From: an uncultured Alphaproteobacteria bacterium
GTDB lineage: Bacteria; Pseudomonadota; Alphaproteobacteria; HIMB59; GCA-002718135
NCBI GenBank assembly: GCA_902575815.1
Contig: CACGTA010000006.1
Span: 1-64,000 of the forward strand
Length of the DNA stretch: 64,000 nt
Direction: 5' to 3'
The notes below the pieces were generated by a model. That model had not been told where the DNA came from and searched no databases. It worked only from the letters and a program-made list of their open reading frames with translations. Position numbers and translations under genes: made by a program. Shown here piece after piece: positions 61,855-64,000 of the stretch (the first letter of the stretch is position 1; every line of letters starts with the position of its first letter).

Positions 61855-62634
61855 ATGAAAGATTTTTATGAACGGAATGGTTATTTCTCACCATTGAAAA
61901 TTTACAATGCAAAAGAAGCAAATTTTTTTAGAAGCAAATTAGAAGACACAGAAAAAAAACTAGGTAAACTTCATTATATTGTAAAAACTTATACAATAAT
62001 GAAATGGGTATATGAAATAGCAACAAATAGTATTTTGCTTGATTTTGTTGAAGAAATAATTGGTAAAAATATACTATTATATAATGCAACTTTTATAATA
62101 AAAGAACCAAATACAAAAACACATGTAAGTTGGCATCAAGATCTTACGTATTGGGGTTTTGATAATAATGAAAAACAAGTTAGTGCATGGTTAGCTTTAT
62201 CAAAAGCTGATAATATAAGTGGTTGCATGCAAATGATACCAGGGTCTCATAAAAATGGTTTTTTTGAACATCATTCAACTGAAGATAAAAATAATGTTTT
62301 ACTCAGAGGTCAAACTGTAAAAGATATTGATATAAAAAATGCAGTATCATGTCCACTTGAACCTGGCGAAGTTTCTTTTCATCATGGTCTAACATTACAC
62401 GCATCTCAACCCAATTCTAGTAATGACAGAAGAATAGGTTTAAATTTTCAATTTATTTCAACTGATATGAAACAATTAAAAAGCAAAAATGATAGTGCTA
62501 TTTGTGTAAGGGGAATAGATACGTACAATAATTTTAAAAAAGATAAAGTAGCAAAAGATGACTTTGACCATGAAGCTTATCAATATCTTATTGAGCTAAA
62601 TAATCATTATAATGAAACAATAAGAAAAAATTAA
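61855..62634 (+). CDS. Phytanoyl-CoA dioxygenase (PhyH) family protein
   Basis: VSWHQDLTYWGF...VSAWLALSKADNISGCMQMIPGSH...HHGLTLHASQPN. Confidence 0.93.
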   Translation: MKDFYERNGYFSPLKIYNAKEANFFRSKLEDTEKKLGKLHYIVKTYTIMKWVYEIATNSILLDFVEEIIGKNILLYNATFIIKEPNTKTHVSWHQDLTYWGFDNNEKQVSAWLALSKADNISGCMQMIPGSHKNGFFEHHSTEDKNNVLLRGQTVKDIDIKNAVSCPLEPGEVSFHHGLTLHASQPNSSNDRRIGLNFQFISTDMKQLKSKNDSAICVRGIDTYNNFKKDKVAKDDFDHEAYQYLIELNNHYNETIRKN

Positions 62635-62696
62635 TATTTATTTATTAGAATCTGAAATAAGAGATCTAAAAATTAACTTCTATTTAATTAAATCAT

Positions 62697-63608
62697 ATGA
62701 ATGTTTTATCTGGAATTAGTATCGGATTTATTGGTTACACAATATTTGTAATTTTAGATACAATAATTAAAAAATACTTAGTTAATGAATATTCTGTTTT
62801 TCAAATAAATTTTTATATTTGTCTTTTTAGTTTTATACCAACATTATTGACTCTTTATTTTTTAAACAAATGGAGTTCACTAAAAAACGATATTATTCAT
62901 ATTCAGCTTCTTAGGGGATTATTTGGTTTAATTTCAGGAGCTTTAGTTGTTTATTCATTTAGAGAACATGCATTTAGTGAAATTTACCCAATATTATTTA
63001 GTGCGCCATTAATGATAACAATGATGTCTCATTTTTTTTTAGGTGAAAAAGTTGGTATTAGAAGATGGTCAGCGGTAACAGTTGGATTTATTGGTGTATT
63101 AATAGTTAGTAGACCTGGTACTATTCACTTTTCATTAAGTCTATTTGGTTTGTTTTTTTCTGCATTACTAATGGCTATAAATATTACTTTAGTAAGAAAG
63201 TATTCAAACAATCAATCATCAATAGCATTTACTTTTTATGCTTTTTTATCTGCAACAATTTTAAATGGACTACTTAGTCTTAATAATCATATCGAATTAT
63301 CTTATAATGATCTAATGATTCTAATTTTTTGTGGTGTTATTTGTGGAATAGGAGGTAATTGTTTAACAATCGCTTCAAAATTTTTAGAGTCTAGTGTTTT
63401 TGCTCCTATTCAATATACACAATTAATATCTGGAGCAATTTTAGGTTATTTATTTTTTTCTGATATTCCAGATATTTATGAAATTATCGGATCATTAATT
63501 ATTGTTGGTAGTGGAATTTATATAATAATTAGAGAAACAAAAATAGGTGTAAGACCTTATATTAAAGAAGATTCAAGATTTCGTGATCAATTTAATAGGG
63601 GACATTAA
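62697..63608 (+). CDS. DMT/EamA family transporter
   Basis: FFLGEKVGIRRWSAVTVGFIGVLIVSRPG; ~10 TM. Confidence 0.88.
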   Translation: MNVLSGISIGFIGYTIFVILDTIIKKYLVNEYSVFQINFYICLFSFIPTLLTLYFLNKWSSLKNDIIHIQLLRGLFGLISGALVVYSFREHAFSEIYPILFSAPLMITMMSHFFLGEKVGIRRWSAVTVGFIGVLIVSRPGTIHFSLSLFGLFFSALLMAINITLVRKYSNNQSSIAFTFYAFLSATILNGLLSLNNHIELSYNDLMILIFCGVICGIGGNCLTIASKFLESSVFAPIQYTQLISGAILGYLFFSDIPDIYEIIGSLIIVGSGIYIIIRETKIGVRPYIKEDSRFRDQFNRGH

Positions 63609-63631
63609 TTGAAATATAATTAGAGCTTAGA

Positions 63632-64000
63632 TTATTCACCTATATAACTTAAAATTATTTTTCTTTTGTATTTGCTATACCTGTGCTCAATTAAATATAT
63701 TCCTTGCCAAGTACCTAACATCATTTCTTTATTGTTTATAGGAATTGTTAATGATGTTTGAGTAAGCATTGATTTGATATGAGCAGGCATATCATCGTCT
63801 CCTTCGTAACCGTGTTTATATAATGTCGAATTTTCTGGGACTATCTTTTGAAAAAAAGAATTAATATCCTCCAAAACATCGGAGCTAGCATTTTCCATAA
63901 TTGTTAATGAAGCAGAGGTGTGTTGTATAAATAAATTTAGCTGACCTTTAATAATATTATTTTTTACAATCCAATCATGAACATTATTTGTAATTTCATA
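63632..64000 (-). CDS. YjbQ/UPF0047 family protein, 5' end beyond the window
   Basis: HTSASLTIMENASSDVLEDI (reading on past the listed Met), GTWQGIYLIEHR; truncated by window edge. Confidence 0.9.
   Translation of the reverse strand, partial: YEITNNVHDWIVKNNIIKGQLNLFIQHTSASLTIMENASSDVLEDINSFFQKIVPENSTLYKHGYEGDDDMPAHIKSMLTQTSLTIPINNKEMMLGTWQGIYLIEHRYSKYKRKIILSYIGE

Overview
AT-rich, densely packed bacterial chromosome segment. Gene content and order (yajC-secD-secF next to a DUF815 ATPase; tmk-holB-metG-tatD-MBL; sdhE-mfd/recG; uvrA/ssb) point to a streamlined, probably marine, alphaproteobacterium. I support about 60 CDSs, a tRNA-Lys(UUU) and a tRNA-Ser(UGA). I saw no CRISPR array, transposase, integrase or phage module. 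The best candidate for an undescribed system is 11.9-17.9 kb. It holds a creatininase/ArfB-like amidohydrolase, an MDR dehydrogenase, a PTPS/QueD-fold protein lacking canonical active-site residues, a GT4-like glycosyltransferase, a SAM methyltransferase, a RibD reductase without its deaminase domain, and a GTP cyclohydrolase II with a degenerate RibB-like N-terminus. This looks like a pathway from GTP to a modified (glycosylated/methylated) pterin, pyrimidine or flavin-like small molecule. Other highlights: a single-chain APH-type kinase + M23 peptidase + PLP phospho-lyase/aminotransferase next to a LysE-family exporter and a pseudouridine-salvage module; a Fe/Mn superoxide dismutase split by a 1-nt homopolymer frameshift; an FKBP-rhodanese fusion without the rhodanese cysteine; six DMT/EamA transporters; six convergent gene pairs sharing a 4-nt reciprocal stop; and unlisted small membrane-protein ORFs. 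All calls come from reading motifs and translations; no database search was run.
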